From: an uncultured Bacteroidales bacterium
GTDB lineage: Bacteria; Bacteroidota; Bacteroidia; Bacteroidales; UBA932
Direction of reading: 5' to 3'
NCBI GenBank assembly: GCA_934667175.1
Contig: CAKULN010000001.1
Span: 186,001 to 250,000 of the forward strand
Length of the DNA: 64,000 nucleotides
Shown: positions 8,398 to 18,225 of the stretch, piece after piece
How positions within the stretch are numbered: the stretch's first letter is position 1
How the letters are laid out: each line of letters opens with the position of its first letter
Notes under the pieces: generated by a model
Told to the model about the DNA's origin: nothing
The model's input: only the letters and a program-made list of their open reading frames with translations
The model's database searches: none
Position numbers and translations under genes: made by a program

Positions 8398-9213
8398 CTA
8401 TATAGAGAATGCGTCGAATCCTCCGTCAACAACGTTCACTGTTCCGGTCACGGCCTTGGAAGCGTCGCTGGCGAGGTAGTGGAGGGTTCCCAACAGCTCC
8501 TCAGGCTCGAGGAAACGTCCGATTGGAGTGTGAGCCAGAATCTTGTGTGAACGATCTGTGAGAGAACCGTCCTCGTTGGTGAGGAGAGACCGGTTTTGAT
8601 TGGTCAGGAGAAATCCTGGGGCGATCGCGTTGACTCTGATCCCCTCACCGAACTTGATGGCCAGTTCGGCGCAGAGGTACTTTGTCCAGTTGGCCACGGC
8701 GGCCTTGGCCACTCCGTAGCCGGCGACACGTGTCAGCGGCCGCAGGGCGGACTCCGAGGCGAAGTTGATTATGGACCCCTTTCCTGATCCAACCATGGAC
8801 TTGGCGAAGACCATCGTCGGGAGTATTGTGCCGAAAAGGTTCAGCTCGGTGACCTTCTTGACGGCGTCCACGTCCAGGTCAAAGATAGTCTTCTCAGGAG
8901 GAACTGTGGCTGATGCCATATTCCCTCCTGCGGCATTCAGCAGGATGTCAATCCTTCCATATTTGGCGATGATTCGCTCATTGTTGAGCTCAAGGGTAGG
9001 CTTGTCAAGGACATTGGTGGGGAAGAAGCATGCCTCACCGCCGTCCTGGACGATTTCCTTTACGAGAGACTCTCCGATGGTTGAGGCTCTTTCGAGGTCA
9101 AGCAGTACCACTTTGCATCCTTGTGCCGCAAAGTATTTTACGATTGTGCTTCCAAGGACGCCGCAGGCTCCGGTCATCACTACGACCTTGCCATTAATGT
9201 CAAATAGATTCAT
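8398..9213 (-). CDS. Short-chain dehydrogenase, probably D-mannonate oxidoreductase type
   Basis: 271 residues, a complete classical SDR. The NAD(P) motif 'TGACGVLGS' is at about residues 14-22, 'NAAGG' follows at about 92, the catalytic Ser is in 'NFASESA', and Y-x-x-x-K is in 'GYGVAKA'. The C-terminal 'VTGTVNVVDGGFDAF' is typical. The sequence resembles Bacteroidota SDRs annotated as D-mannonate (fructuronate-forming) or 2-keto-3-deoxygluconate-type oxidoreductases. That fits a locus that also encodes KDG kinase and KDPG aldolase. It is the last gene of the minus-strand carbohydrate locus, 17 nt after the BACON lipoprotein. The family is certain; the substrate is inferred from context. Confidence 0.82.
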   Translation of the reverse strand: MNLFDINGKVVVMTGACGVLGSTIVKYFAAQGCKVVLLDLERASTIGESLVKEIVQDGGEACFFPTNVLDKPTLELNNERIIAKYGRIDILLNAAGGNMASATVPPEKTIFDLDVDAVKKVTELNLFGTILPTMVFAKSMVGSGKGSIINFASESALRPLTRVAGYGVAKAAVANWTKYLCAELAIKFGEGIRVNAIAPGFLLTNQNRSLLTNEDGSLTDRSHKILAHTPIGRFLEPEELLGTLHYLASDASKAVTGTVNVVDGGFDAFSI

Positions 9214-9230
9214 GTTGTGTTATGAGAATA

Positions 9231-10850
9231 TTAATCGTTCTTGATTGTCCTTATGCAGCGGACAAAACGTCCGTCACCGCTCTTGCCTTTGCCCGGAGTG
9301 TCGGCCACGGTAGACATGTAGGCCTTGCCGAACCTCATGAAAGACCCGTAAGCTGCGCCCTTGGCATCCTGTAATTCGGTGCTGGCCCAGTACCTTTCGC
9401 CATTCTTGTTCTCCGCCGCGGAGTTCATCACCGTGCCTCCGTAAGTGGTGAGCGAGAGGTCGAACGCCGCCCTCGCTTCCTTCTCCTCGTCGGAAATCTC
9501 GGCTGGAACCTTTGACTTGACGTTAGGGTCGTATGCGACTCCGTTATAGACATTGAATATCTCGACAAGTTCGTTCAAAGACGGCCAGTACCATTCTTCG
9601 CCCAGACTTGAGCAGAACGCTATGGCTGGAATGTCATTGGCCTCGCCGCTGGCTTTGATCGTGGCTGTGTTGGCTGCCCCGTCATCCATGCTGACCGCAT
9701 TCAGGAACGCCGGCGCCGCGGCGTTGGACCACGGAACATCCTCAGACCGGGTCAGGCTGAGGACCTTCGATGTCTTTCCGTCCTCTGATGTCCAGTAGAT
9801 GATCCCGACATTCTTCCCGTTTTCCTTGTAGACCGGGAACTTGGTCTGGAGAGGTTTCTCCGGCTCTCCGCTCACGTGCTTCATGCAGCGGACGTACCTC
9901 TTTGAGGCATTTGTCTTACCCATTTGGTCAGCGGGTGTTGACGCGTAGACCTTTCCGAAACGCATTGTAGACGCATAGACCTTTCCGGTCTTCTCGTCTG
10001 TCTGCTCAGTGCTTGTCCAATACTGGTCTCCATTGCTGTTCTCGGAGCCTGTGTTGAGTGCGATTCCTCCATTGTCGGTAAGCGCCTTCTCGAAGGCGGC
10101 TCTGGCGTCTTTCTCTTCTTGGGTGATGGCGGACGGCTTATCTACGGTGGCCGCATCGAACGCGGTGCCGTTGTAGGCCTCAAACAACTTCTTCATCTCG
10201 TCTATCGCCGGCCAGAACCACCCCTCTCCGTGAGCGTCGCAGAATTCGAGGGCCGGTATGGAGGCGGCTTCCTCGCTAGAGCGGAGCAGCGCTGTGTTGG
10301 CGGCTCCGTCAGACTCGCCTGTGCCTATAACATGAGATCCGTCAGTTGACCAAGCCACGGTTGTCGCTGTTCTGTCAAGGCTTACGACAAGCGCGGATTG
10401 TCCGTCCTCGGCAACCCAGAATACGATTCCGGCAGGGAGGCCGTTCTGATACCAGACATCGAGAATCTTGTAGAGAGGCTCTGGCTCAGGTTCCGGTTCC
10501 GGATCTGGTTCTTTTCTGTGACCAGGCTGAGTGACAGTGACGGTGGCAAGGATGCTGCCGGCCGCAATGTGAACCTCGGCGCTTCTGTCTTCTTCGCTGG
10601 TGTTCTCCTGATATGTGAGCGAAAGACAACGCGGCGTGATCTCGGCGGTCAGCCATTCAGCCGCTCCCTCGAGTGTCGCCGTCGGTTCAGTGTTCGTCGC
10701 AAGGAGGATATCCTTGGATCCGGAGTTGTAGTCCGTGAGGAGAACCTCGGTCTCATCAATATTGAAGAAATCCTCTTTGGTCTCCTCCTTGTCACATGCC
10801 GCTGATAAAACAGCTGTGGCAAATAGTATGATATGTCCAAATCTTTTCAT
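9231..10850 (-). CDS. Surface lipoprotein with BACON domain and a duplicated C-terminal module
   Basis: 539 residues from the ATG at 10850. A lipoprotein signal ends 'LSAACDKE' with acylated Cys21. Residues about 30-110 form a BACON-like Ig domain ('TEVLLTDYNSGSKDILLATNTEPTATLEGAAEWLTAEITP' in part). A Pro-Glu repeat linker ('EPDPEPEPEPEP') follows. Two tandem copies of a ~200-residue module then occur, each with 'GxWYWP', 'DGAANTA', 'YWTSTE/YWASTE', 'MRFGKxY(A/M)ST' and a final 'RxVRCM/I'. These match FISUMP/DUF1566-type carbohydrate-associated modules. Its place behind SusC and SusD suggests a surface glycan-binding lipoprotein (SusE/F-like role), which is inferred. Confidence 0.85.
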   Translation of the reverse strand: MKRFGHIILFATAVLSAACDKEETKEDFFNIDETEVLLTDYNSGSKDILLATNTEPTATLEGAAEWLTAEITPRCLSLTYQENTSEEDRSAEVHIAAGSILATVTVTQPGHRKEPDPEPEPEPEPLYKILDVWYQNGLPAGIVFWVAEDGQSALVVSLDRTATTVAWSTDGSHVIGTGESDGAANTALLRSSEEAASIPALEFCDAHGEGWFWPAIDEMKKLFEAYNGTAFDAATVDKPSAITQEEKDARAAFEKALTDNGGIALNTGSENSNGDQYWTSTEQTDEKTGKVYASTMRFGKVYASTPADQMGKTNASKRYVRCMKHVSGEPEKPLQTKFPVYKENGKNVGIIYWTSEDGKTSKVLSLTRSEDVPWSNAAAPAFLNAVSMDDGAANTATIKASGEANDIPAIAFCSSLGEEWYWPSLNELVEIFNVYNGVAYDPNVKSKVPAEISDEEKEARAAFDLSLTTYGGTVMNSAAENKNGERYWASTELQDAKGAAYGSFMRFGKAYMSTVADTPGKGKSGDGRFVRCIRTIKND

Positions 10851-10862
10851 TTTCAAATGTTT

Positions 10863-12482
10863 TTAGTTCCAGCCTTTGTTCTGAGGGTAGACGTCGGATC
10901 CTCCCATAAGAAGTATCTGATTGCTTGGGATCGGCCAGCACTCGTGCTTTCCGATGACAAAGTTCTGGCGGGCGAAAGTGAAGTCCTTGTTGAGATAAGG
11001 ATTTTCGGCCATTGATTCACCCTCCCATTTCCGACAATAGTCTCCGAGCAGTCCGAGTCTCTTCAGAAGAGGCCATCTGACACCCTCGAAGTTGAGTTCG
11101 CGGGCATATTCATCAAGAATATTCTCAAGTGTGAGAGTTCCTTCGAACCTGTCGTTTCCGGCACGTTCGTACGTCATGTTGAAATATTTCACGGCGTTGG
11201 TGTTGTCTCCTTTGTGGAAATATGCCTCCGAACACATCAGCACGGTTTCCGCAAGGCGGTAGACGATGAGATCCCTGAAGCTGGTCTTCCGGTCAGGCTC
11301 GTCGGCATTCGTCCAGAAGTCAGCGTGTTTCCTGCTCATCGTGTGCAGGTTGGCGATGTAGGACGCGTCTTTCTTTGGCACGATCTCCTTCCCGTAGGTC
11401 TCAGGACGCGCCGGGTCGTTGTAGTAGAACTTCCTTACAAAGTAACAGTCCAGACGCTTGTCCTTTGGACCGTACATGTCAAGAAGATGCTGGTTGGGGT
11501 AGTCCCTGCCGTAGCCGAAACCACCTTGGTCGCTGGAACTGATGGCTCCGTCCACGCTTGAGTATCTGGATGTCACATAGACTGAGACAGGATGCCCTTT
11601 CAGCGTCGTTCCTGTGATCACACCGCCGCCTCCGGTGTTTTTCGAGAACTGGTAGGCGTACAGGACTTCCTTTGACCTCAGATCCTCGGAGTTGAAGATC
11701 ACGGCCGGATCATTCTCCATCTCGGTGATGCCTTTTGCGTCCCTCAGGATGTCTTCGGTCTGGGTGATCACGCAGTCCCAGTCCTCTTCCCACATCGCCA
11801 CCTGCGCGCGCACGTGTTTGGCTGTGGCCTTGGTGTACATTCCGTACATGACTCCGTTGTTGTAGACAGGTATCTCGTACGGCAGGGCGGCGATGGCCGC
11901 GTCAAGGTCGCTCTTCAATAGAGTGAACACTTCGTCCTTGGACGCCGGCTTGTAGGTCCTGTTCAGATTGGACGCGTCCGTAGGCTCGGTGTTCAGATAG
12001 ATTCTCTCGAAACGCTTCCAAAGCTCGAAGTAAGCCCTTGCCCTGAAAAGGCAGGCCTCGCCATGGATCTTATTGACCTCAGGATCGTCCAACCCAAGAT
12101 TCTCGGCCGAAGCGATGATCTCGTTGGCGCGGCCAGCTATCGCATACCAGAACTTCCAGTAGTCTTCCAGGACGCCTGAGTCCGGGGTCAGGTCTGTAAG
12201 TCTGCCCAAAGAGGCCCAGTTTCCTGCGTTGAACAGGAATATGTCTGTGTTGAAGTCGAACAATTGAGGGAGAATCACGATGCCTTTGGAGTCGGAATTG
12301 TCGACAATGTTATCCCTCTCATAGACATATAGTCCGGCGATGGATCTTTTCAGGCCTTCTTTGTCATTCTTGAGATAATTCGTGGTGACGGAAGTCTCCG
12401 ACTCAAGATTGAGCAGGTTGTCACATGATCCGCATAAGGTCATGGCCAACACGGAAATTGTTATTATGGATGTCTTTTTCAT
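10863..12482 (-). CDS. SusD/RagB-family outer-membrane lipoprotein
   Basis: 539 residues. The lipoprotein signal 'SVLAMTLCGSCDNLLNLE' places the lipid on a Cys near residue 20. The body has SusD helical TPR-like features: 'EGLKRSIAGLYVYERDN', 'GEACLFRARAYFELWKRF', 'KATAKHVRAQVAMWEEDW' and the C-terminal 'LIVYRLAETVLMCSEAYF', 'RAGNDRFEG', 'ELNFEGVRWPLLKRLG'. The last is the typical 'E(L/F)xxEGxRWxDLxR' motif. SusD proteins cap the SusC pore and bind glycan at the cell surface. The gene follows susC by 11 nt and is certainly in the same operon. Confidence 0.96.
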   Translation of the reverse strand: MKKTSIITISVLAMTLCGSCDNLLNLESETSVTTNYLKNDKEGLKRSIAGLYVYERDNIVDNSDSKGIVILPQLFDFNTDIFLFNAGNWASLGRLTDLTPDSGVLEDYWKFWYAIAGRANEIIASAENLGLDDPEVNKIHGEACLFRARAYFELWKRFERIYLNTEPTDASNLNRTYKPASKDEVFTLLKSDLDAAIAALPYEIPVYNNGVMYGMYTKATAKHVRAQVAMWEEDWDCVITQTEDILRDAKGITEMENDPAVIFNSEDLRSKEVLYAYQFSKNTGGGGVITGTTLKGHPVSVYVTSRYSSVDGAISSSDQGGFGYGRDYPNQHLLDMYGPKDKRLDCYFVRKFYYNDPARPETYGKEIVPKKDASYIANLHTMSRKHADFWTNADEPDRKTSFRDLIVYRLAETVLMCSEAYFHKGDNTNAVKYFNMTYERAGNDRFEGTLTLENILDEYARELNFEGVRWPLLKRLGLLGDYCRKWEGESMAENPYLNKDFTFARQNFVIGKHECWPIPSNQILLMGGSDVYPQNKGWN

Positions 12483-12493
12483 CGTCTTGCTCT

Positions 12494-15400
12494 TTAGAAA
12501 GAAAAGTTAACTCCAAACACGGTCTGCTGGGTTTCAGGGTAAAGATTACCGGTGACTTCAGGGCTGTAGGACAGCACTTTGGTGAATGTCAGCAGGTTTG
12601 TCGCTGTCACGTAGAAACGGAGATTCTGAATTTTCATCTTCGATGTCACCTTTTTCGGAAGGGTGTAGCCGAGCTGGATGGTCCTTAACCTCAGGTATGA
12701 AGCATCCTGATAGGCAAGTGTCCTCATATAAGGGACTTCTGATCCGTATTTAGGCCTTGGAGCGGTGTTGGACGGGTTATACGGTGTCCAGTAGTCCACC
12801 TTCATTCCGTTGGAGCGTCCCCTGAGATCGCCGCCGTATTCACCGTTATACATGAGCGGATTCAGCACATATCCCCCGAGGACCGCATACCAGTCCAGGA
12901 AGAAGTCGAAACCTTTCCACCTTAGATTCGTCGAGAGTGAGAACGTGGCGTCCGGATCTCTCTTGTAGACAACCCTGTCATCCTCGTTGATCTTGCCGTC
13001 GCCGTTCACGTCACGTAGTTTCACGCTTCCCGGCTCCACATTGTCGTTGCGGGAGAGTGGAGAGTCGGCGACGCCGTCGCCGTCGGAGTCGACGGTCGGC
13101 TTGAGTTTGTATGTCAGGGAGCCTTTGTCGCTGAACACGTCAAAGTCGTCGTACTGGTAGACTCCGTCGGCTTTGTAGTCGTAGTAGATGTTGACAGGGG
13201 CCCCGATGATCCAGTTGTTGCCCGGTTGGCTGACATAGTTGCCGTTCTCGTCCACCGTGTCGTCGATCTTTACGATCTTTCCGCTGAACTTGCTGATGTT
13301 GGTGGAGACGCTCCAGTCGAGATCCTCGCTTCTGATTATGTCGAATGTGGCGTTGAAATCGATTCCGTTGGTTCTGGTCTCTCCCAGATTGTCAAGCATG
13401 GAGTTGTAGCCGAGTGACGCGTTCAGGGCTCTGGAAACGAGCAGGTTGGTCGTGCGGGTGTTGTAGTACTCGACCGTTCCGAAAATCCTGTTGTCAAGGA
13501 TGCCGAAATCAAGCCCTACGTTGGCTGTGCCGGACTGTTCCCATTTGAGGTTCTGGTTAGGAAGGTCATTGCCTGGAAGATAGCCCATGTAGTAGGTGTC
13601 TCCGAATTCGCCGGGCATTGGCTTCGCTACACCCAGAGTGGCATAGTTGTCGATTCCGTTCTGGTTGCCCACGATTCCGTAGCTGGTCCTGAGTTTCAGG
13701 TTGTTCACCCAATGGACATCCTTCAGGAATTTCTCCTCTGACGCTCTCCAGGCGAAAGCGAGCGACGGGAATGTGCCCCACTTGTTGTCTTTCCCGAACC
13801 GGCTGGAACCGTCACGGCGCACCGCGAGGTTGAACAGATACTTGTCCATCAGATTGTACTGCGCCCTGGCCATGAATGAGACGAGATTGTTCTCTGAATA
13901 TGCCCTCTGCTGTCCTGTCACCTCACCGTTGGCGATGTAGTTATAGGTCTTGTCGACAGGCAGATTCGCCACTGAATATCCCAGTGTCTTGCGAAGTGAC
14001 TTGTCGACAGACTGCACCGCCGTGATGTTCAGCCTGTGGTTCTCGTTTCTGATAGGCACGTCGTACCTGATTGAGTTCTCGACAAGGGTCTGTGTGTTGG
14101 TCGTGTTGAGAAGAGAAGCGGTCGAACCTCCACCGTTAGGGTAGTAGGAGTCACGTGAGTGCCCTTCCTCGTTGACTCTGTTGTAGTAGGACACATTGAA
14201 TCTGTAGGTGAATCCCTTGAATGGAGTCACGTCCGCGAACGCATTGATCCTGTAACTGTTCGCCTTGGCGTCATGTGTGTCATGAAGGGCGCTGTAGGCC
14301 GGGTTGGTGTCCTTGTTGCTGTTGATGTAAGGAATATATTCCCCGTTCTCGTCGTAAATCCGCGAAAGAGGAGAGCGGGTGATGAACTGGTAGAACGCTC
14401 CGTTCTCGATCTCTCGGTTGGAGAATCCGAAGGATGTGTTGGCTCCCAGTTTCAACCATTTCTTCACCTGATAGTCAAGGTTCACTCTGGAACTGATCCT
14501 GTCGTAGCCCGAGTTCACTTTCATGATGCCGTCCTGATTGAAATATCCCACACTGGCCATGGCCTTCAGTTTGTCGGTGCCTCCCTTGAAACTTAGCTCA
14601 TGGCTATGGTATAAAGCGGCCTTTTTGAACATGAGGTCTTCCCAGTCCACGTATTCACCACTCTTGTAGACCTGAGCCATGATGTCGTCAGCGAGCGCCG
14701 TGGCGATCGGAACGGTCGTCGCGTCAACCACTCCCATGTCATTTGCCACGGCCTCACGCCTGAGGGCGAGATATTCGTCGGCTGTGTAGTAGTCAAAATT
14801 CTTGTGGAGTGTCTGGAATCCGACGTAGCCGTTGTAGGTCACTGTGCTTTCGCCGGCTTTTCCACGCTTGGTGGTCACAAGGATGACTCCGTCGCTCGCT
14901 CTGGCTCCGTAGATGGCCTGAGAGGCGGCGTCTTTGAGTATCTCAATGGACTCGATGTCATCCGAGTTGATCATGGCGAACTCCGTGTCGGAAGCCACGC
15001 TGCCGTCGATGATGTAGAGAGGGGAGTTGCTGGCTGAGATGGACCTTGTTCCACGAATCTTGATTGATGGAGTCGAGCCAGGACGTCCTGACGCGCTTGT
15101 CACTGTCACACCGGCGGCGCGCCCGCGCAGCATCTCGGCTGCGGTGGCGGCCGGGAATATCTTCATTTCCTCGGTGTTGACGGACGTGATTGATGTCGCA
15201 AGGTCACTCTTTTTCATGGAGCCGTAACCAACCACGACCAGCTGATCGAGCATCATGGATTCCGGCTCAATGAATATCTTGTAGTAGTTGTCCTTGCCGA
15301 CATTCACGGCGACACCGCGGTAGCCAAGACAACTGACCTCAAGCACGTCTCCCTCCTTGGCCGACAGGGAGAATCTGCCTTCAAGATCTGTGACAGCTCC

Positions 15401-15562
15401 GTTGGATGTGCCTTTTACCTTGACGCCCGCTCCGATGACCGGCAGGGCGCCGGATTGTGAATCTTCCAGGACCACACCGCTTATCTGGACGGTTTGCCCG
15501 GAAGCCAACAGTGACACCGAAAACAGAATCACTGTCGCAAAATATTTTACCAAACTGCTCAT
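12494..15562 (-). CDS. SusC/RagA-family TonB-linked outer-membrane transporter
   Basis: 1022 residues. A signal peptide (1-22) is followed by a carboxypeptidase-like/CNA-B domain ('VQISGVVLEDSQSGALPVIGAGV...GRFSLSAKEGDVLEVSCLGY'). The SusC plug begins 'LDQLVVVGYGSMKKSDLATSI', with 'IKIRGTRSISASNSPLYIIDG' and 'SIEILKDAASQAIYGARASDGVILVTTKRG' in pieces. A 22-strand barrel follows and ends in 'TVFGVNFSF' with a terminal Phe. It imports oligosaccharides with energy from TonB. Together with susD it marks a polysaccharide-utilisation locus whose catabolic genes point to N-acetylhexosamine-containing glycans. Confidence 0.97.
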   Translation of the reverse strand: MSSLVKYFATVILFSVSLLASGQTVQISGVVLEDSQSGALPVIGAGVKVKGTSNGAVTDLEGRFSLSAKEGDVLEVSCLGYRGVAVNVGKDNYYKIFIEPESMMLDQLVVVGYGSMKKSDLATSITSVNTEEMKIFPAATAAEMLRGRAAGVTVTSASGRPGSTPSIKIRGTRSISASNSPLYIIDGSVASDTEFAMINSDDIESIEILKDAASQAIYGARASDGVILVTTKRGKAGESTVTYNGYVGFQTLHKNFDYYTADEYLALRREAVANDMGVVDATTVPIATALADDIMAQVYKSGEYVDWEDLMFKKAALYHSHELSFKGGTDKLKAMASVGYFNQDGIMKVNSGYDRISSRVNLDYQVKKWLKLGANTSFGFSNREIENGAFYQFITRSPLSRIYDENGEYIPYINSNKDTNPAYSALHDTHDAKANSYRINAFADVTPFKGFTYRFNVSYYNRVNEEGHSRDSYYPNGGGSTASLLNTTNTQTLVENSIRYDVPIRNENHRLNITAVQSVDKSLRKTLGYSVANLPVDKTYNYIANGEVTGQQRAYSENNLVSFMARAQYNLMDKYLFNLAVRRDGSSRFGKDNKWGTFPSLAFAWRASEEKFLKDVHWVNNLKLRTSYGIVGNQNGIDNYATLGVAKPMPGEFGDTYYMGYLPGNDLPNQNLKWEQSGTANVGLDFGILDNRIFGTVEYYNTRTTNLLVSRALNASLGYNSMLDNLGETRTNGIDFNATFDIIRSEDLDWSVSTNISKFSGKIVKIDDTVDENGNYVSQPGNNWIIGAPVNIYYDYKADGVYQYDDFDVFSDKGSLTYKLKPTVDSDGDGVADSPLSRNDNVEPGSVKLRDVNGDGKINEDDRVVYKRDPDATFSLSTNLRWKGFDFFLDWYAVLGGYVLNPLMYNGEYGGDLRGRSNGMKVDYWTPYNPSNTAPRPKYGSEVPYMRTLAYQDASYLRLRTIQLGYTLPKKVTSKMKIQNLRFYVTATNLLTFTKVLSYSPEVTGNLYPETQQTVFGVNFSF

Positions 15563-15574
15563 ATCAAATAGTTA

Positions 15575-16663
15575 TTAGTTCTTGTCATTCTTCCATTCCC
15601 ACATGGTCTCAAGCGCGTCGTACTGGAAAACATCGAGACCTTTGAGGCACTTGTAGCCGCTGTCCCTCAGTGAGGACATAGTCTCCAATAGGGCGTTCCA
15701 ACCATTGGGCTGAAGGCTTGTGGACACTTCGTCGTTTGTCGCGGTCTTTACGCAGACGCTGACGGACGACTCTTTCCTGCATGCCTTGAAGACAGGCTCG
15801 CAGACCTGCAGAATCTTTTCCGTAGAGTTTCGGTAAGCCATGACCGAGACCCAGTCACAGACTTCGCAGAACTGGTTCACATCACCGTAGGCGATGCTTC
15901 CGGCGTTGTACAGTTCCTGATACTTCCACCATATCGCTTCTTGAAGTTTCAGCCCGGAGACCGCAAGTTTTTTGTTGGCGTATCCGAGCCTGCTGAGGGT
16001 CGTTTTCAGAAGATTCTCGTTGGCTCCTCCGGCTCCGTTGCCGCTTTCGGTGTTCCAGACCCAGCCAAGCCCGATGTCGGATTTGATCGTGTGTGGCTCA
16101 AGATCCGCCGAGATCCCTCCGAAACGTTCCTCCGGATTCACGTTTCTGTTGTATGAGATGACTTTTTGCAGGCAGGCGTCCGCTCCGACCTCGCCAAGAA
16201 AGACAGCGTTGTCCTCGTAGTACGTGGCATAGACTTCGATTCCAAGATCCGAGCAGGTTGAGATGAATGTCCTGAGCCAATTGTCAACTGTGGCCAGACG
16301 ATTCCCACCCGGACTGAGATAGACCCCTTTGAATCCCATAAGGGCGATTCTCGCCGCAAGTTTTTTCGGTGCGTCGGCGTATTTTGTGAGGCTGGACGAA
16401 TAGACATACACGCAATTGAACAAGCCCTCTTCGCCGTCAGAGCCGGTGGCCTTGGAGTAGGCCTCGGCTTTTCTGGCCATAAGGTCGGTCACGCCGGCCA
16501 TTTTGAGGCATTCGTCGTGGTCGATCTTAGGTTCGTCATCACTGTGGTCGACTTCAATTATATCTATCTCGTCGATTGTCGGCCCGTAATCCGGCTTGTC
16601 TGTCGTGCAGGACAGCCCGAAAAAGGCGATGGCCAGCAATGCAAGCAATCTTAAATCTTTCAT
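15575..16663 (-). CDS. Lipoprotein with a GH18-like TIM barrel
   Basis: 362 residues. The lipoprotein signal 'LLALLAIAFFGLSCTTD' puts the acylated Cys at about residue 19. The body reads as a TIM barrel: 'IALMGFKGVYLSPGG', 'DLGIEVYATYYEDNAVF', 'GISADLEPHT' (about residue 190) and 'CDWVSVMAYRNS' (about residue 272). D-x-E after a beta strand and a following M-x-Y resemble the GH18 chitinase/endo-N-acetylglucosaminidase active site (D-x-x-D-x-D-x-E, M-x-Y-D), though the motif is not canonical. It may be a glycosidase or a GH18-derived binding protein at the surface. It sits between the GH20 gene and susC. The family call is tentative. Confidence 0.6.
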   Translation of the reverse strand: MKDLRLLALLAIAFFGLSCTTDKPDYGPTIDEIDIIEVDHSDDEPKIDHDECLKMAGVTDLMARKAEAYSKATGSDGEEGLFNCVYVYSSSLTKYADAPKKLAARIALMGFKGVYLSPGGNRLATVDNWLRTFISTCSDLGIEVYATYYEDNAVFLGEVGADACLQKVISYNRNVNPEERFGGISADLEPHTIKSDIGLGWVWNTESGNGAGGANENLLKTTLSRLGYANKKLAVSGLKLQEAIWWKYQELYNAGSIAYGDVNQFCEVCDWVSVMAYRNSTEKILQVCEPVFKACRKESSVSVCVKTATNDEVSTSLQPNGWNALLETMSSLRDSGYKCLKGLDVFQYDALETMWEWKNDKN

Positions 16664-16683
16664 TCCAGTGTTATTTTAAATGA

Positions 16684-18225
16684 TTATCCAATGTTCCTGA
16701 GTACCGCAATCCTGTTCCGGATCTTTCCCATGAAAGTCCATTCGTTGAACGACTGGCCGGCGTCCTTGAGGTAATTTCCGTTTAGCCTCACGAAATCTTT
16801 TCTCAGTTTCCCGCACTCCTTCTCGATCTTCTCTAACTTGGCGAGTGCCTTAGACGCTTCTTCCCTTGAAAGATCCTCGGATTCCAAGAATAAGTCTACC
16901 TGCTTGAACTTTAGGTAGTTGATACGGATGTCAAGCATCAGCTCAAGGTGCTTGATCGTTCCTGCGGTCTTGCCGGGAAACCTGACTTTCCTCAGACGTT
17001 CTCTGATCTCCACGCATTTCTGTAGTTCCTCATCGACGCGCGCCGGGTTTCCCTGAAAGGAATATACCGGATTCTGGGTCATGTTGAAATAATCCTTGAC
17101 GGCCGCTATGTCCTCAGTGGATTTCAAGCCAAGCCGCGTGCGGCAGTAATGCTCAAGGAACTCATCCGGGGCGAGCGGGCTGTCTGAGAGGGCGTTTGAA
17201 TATGCCGTCATCAGCATGTCAAACCCGCTTTGCGGGTAGACCTCTCTTACCGGTTGGAGGTCTATCACCTCGTTCCTGTCATCATAAATATAACCGTAAG
17301 TCCCCGATGTTGACCAAGACGTGTTGATTATGCCCTTGAATCCGCAATCGGCGGCGTAGGAAGTGTAACTGAATATGTTCTCAAGATGTTTCCTCCACTG
17401 CACGAGATAGAGATTGTCTGGATGTGAGCGCAACGAGCACGCTCCCCAGATCTCGCGGCCGGAATTCCTTAGATTGTCCATCTTTCCGAAGTGGTCTTGG
17501 TTCCATCCGTAATTCCAGTCGACGATGATCACATCAGCAGGAAGCGACTGAAGCGCCTCCGGGTATTTCAGTATGATGTCCGCCCAGATCATGGGCCTCT
17601 TTCCGAGAGAGGACACTATCCCGCACATTCTGGAAACATAGTCCACGTACAGTTTCGACACTCCCTCCCGCTGCGCTTTCTCACGGCATTTACGGCAGTG
17701 CCCGAGCAGCCTTGTCTCATCGCATCCGATGTGGATATATTCAGAGGTATGCGCCCTGGCTATTTCGGTGAAGATGCTTCGGAATATTCCTTCAGCCTCG
17801 TCCGCCATCATCGGACAGACCTGCGAGCAGTCTTTCCTGTCTTCTTTCAGGGCCGCGTACCGCTCGTGTCGGAGGATGTATTCAGAATGTCCGAAACAGT
17901 TCTGAAGGGGAATCACATCGACTCCGAGACCTGAGCAGTAACCGATAAAGTCCGTTATCTCGGCTTCCGTGAACGCGTGTCGGTTTCGTAGTATAAGGTT
18001 GTCGTTGAACGGGAAAGTAGCCTCCCATTCGACAACAACGGCGTTCATGCCCTTACTGGCGGCGTCTGACACAAAAGCCTTCATCGCCGGCATTGTCATC
18101 ACCTGTGTTCTGAAATCAAGGTAGACAGCCCTGACTTCAAACGAGTTTGCGGACAGAGACAGGTGACACGCCGTAAGAAGCGCCGAAAGTGTCAGGAGAA
18201 ATCTTGCTTTTCCGCCCATAAGCAT
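16684..18225 (-). CDS. GH20-like beta-N-acetylhexosaminidase, exported
   Basis: 513 residues from the ATG at 18225, which overlaps the nagB stop by one base (TGATG), a coupled start. A longer frame upstream lies inside nagB and is rejected. The signal peptide is residues ~1-25. The barrel includes 'KGMNAVVVEWEATFPF', 'YCSGLGVDVIPLQNCFGHSEYIL' and 'YIHIGCDETRLLGHC'. The Asp169-Glu170 pair is the substrate-assisted catalytic dyad of GH20. A C-terminal helical segment (about 360-500) is rich in Lys and Glu. The N-terminal GH20b domain is short or missing, so it belongs to a divergent subgroup. It would release GlcNAc or GalNAc for NagA/NagB. Confidence 0.8.
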   Translation of the reverse strand: MLMGGKARFLLTLSALLTACHLSLSANSFEVRAVYLDFRTQVMTMPAMKAFVSDAASKGMNAVVVEWEATFPFNDNLILRNRHAFTEAEITDFIGYCSGLGVDVIPLQNCFGHSEYILRHERYAALKEDRKDCSQVCPMMADEAEGIFRSIFTEIARAHTSEYIHIGCDETRLLGHCRKCREKAQREGVSKLYVDYVSRMCGIVSSLGKRPMIWADIILKYPEALQSLPADVIIVDWNYGWNQDHFGKMDNLRNSGREIWGACSLRSHPDNLYLVQWRKHLENIFSYTSYAADCGFKGIINTSWSTSGTYGYIYDDRNEVIDLQPVREVYPQSGFDMLMTAYSNALSDSPLAPDEFLEHYCRTRLGLKSTEDIAAVKDYFNMTQNPVYSFQGNPARVDEELQKCVEIRERLRKVRFPGKTAGTIKHLELMLDIRINYLKFKQVDLFLESEDLSREEASKALAKLEKIEKECGKLRKDFVRLNGNYLKDAGQSFNEWTFMGKIRNRIAVLRNIG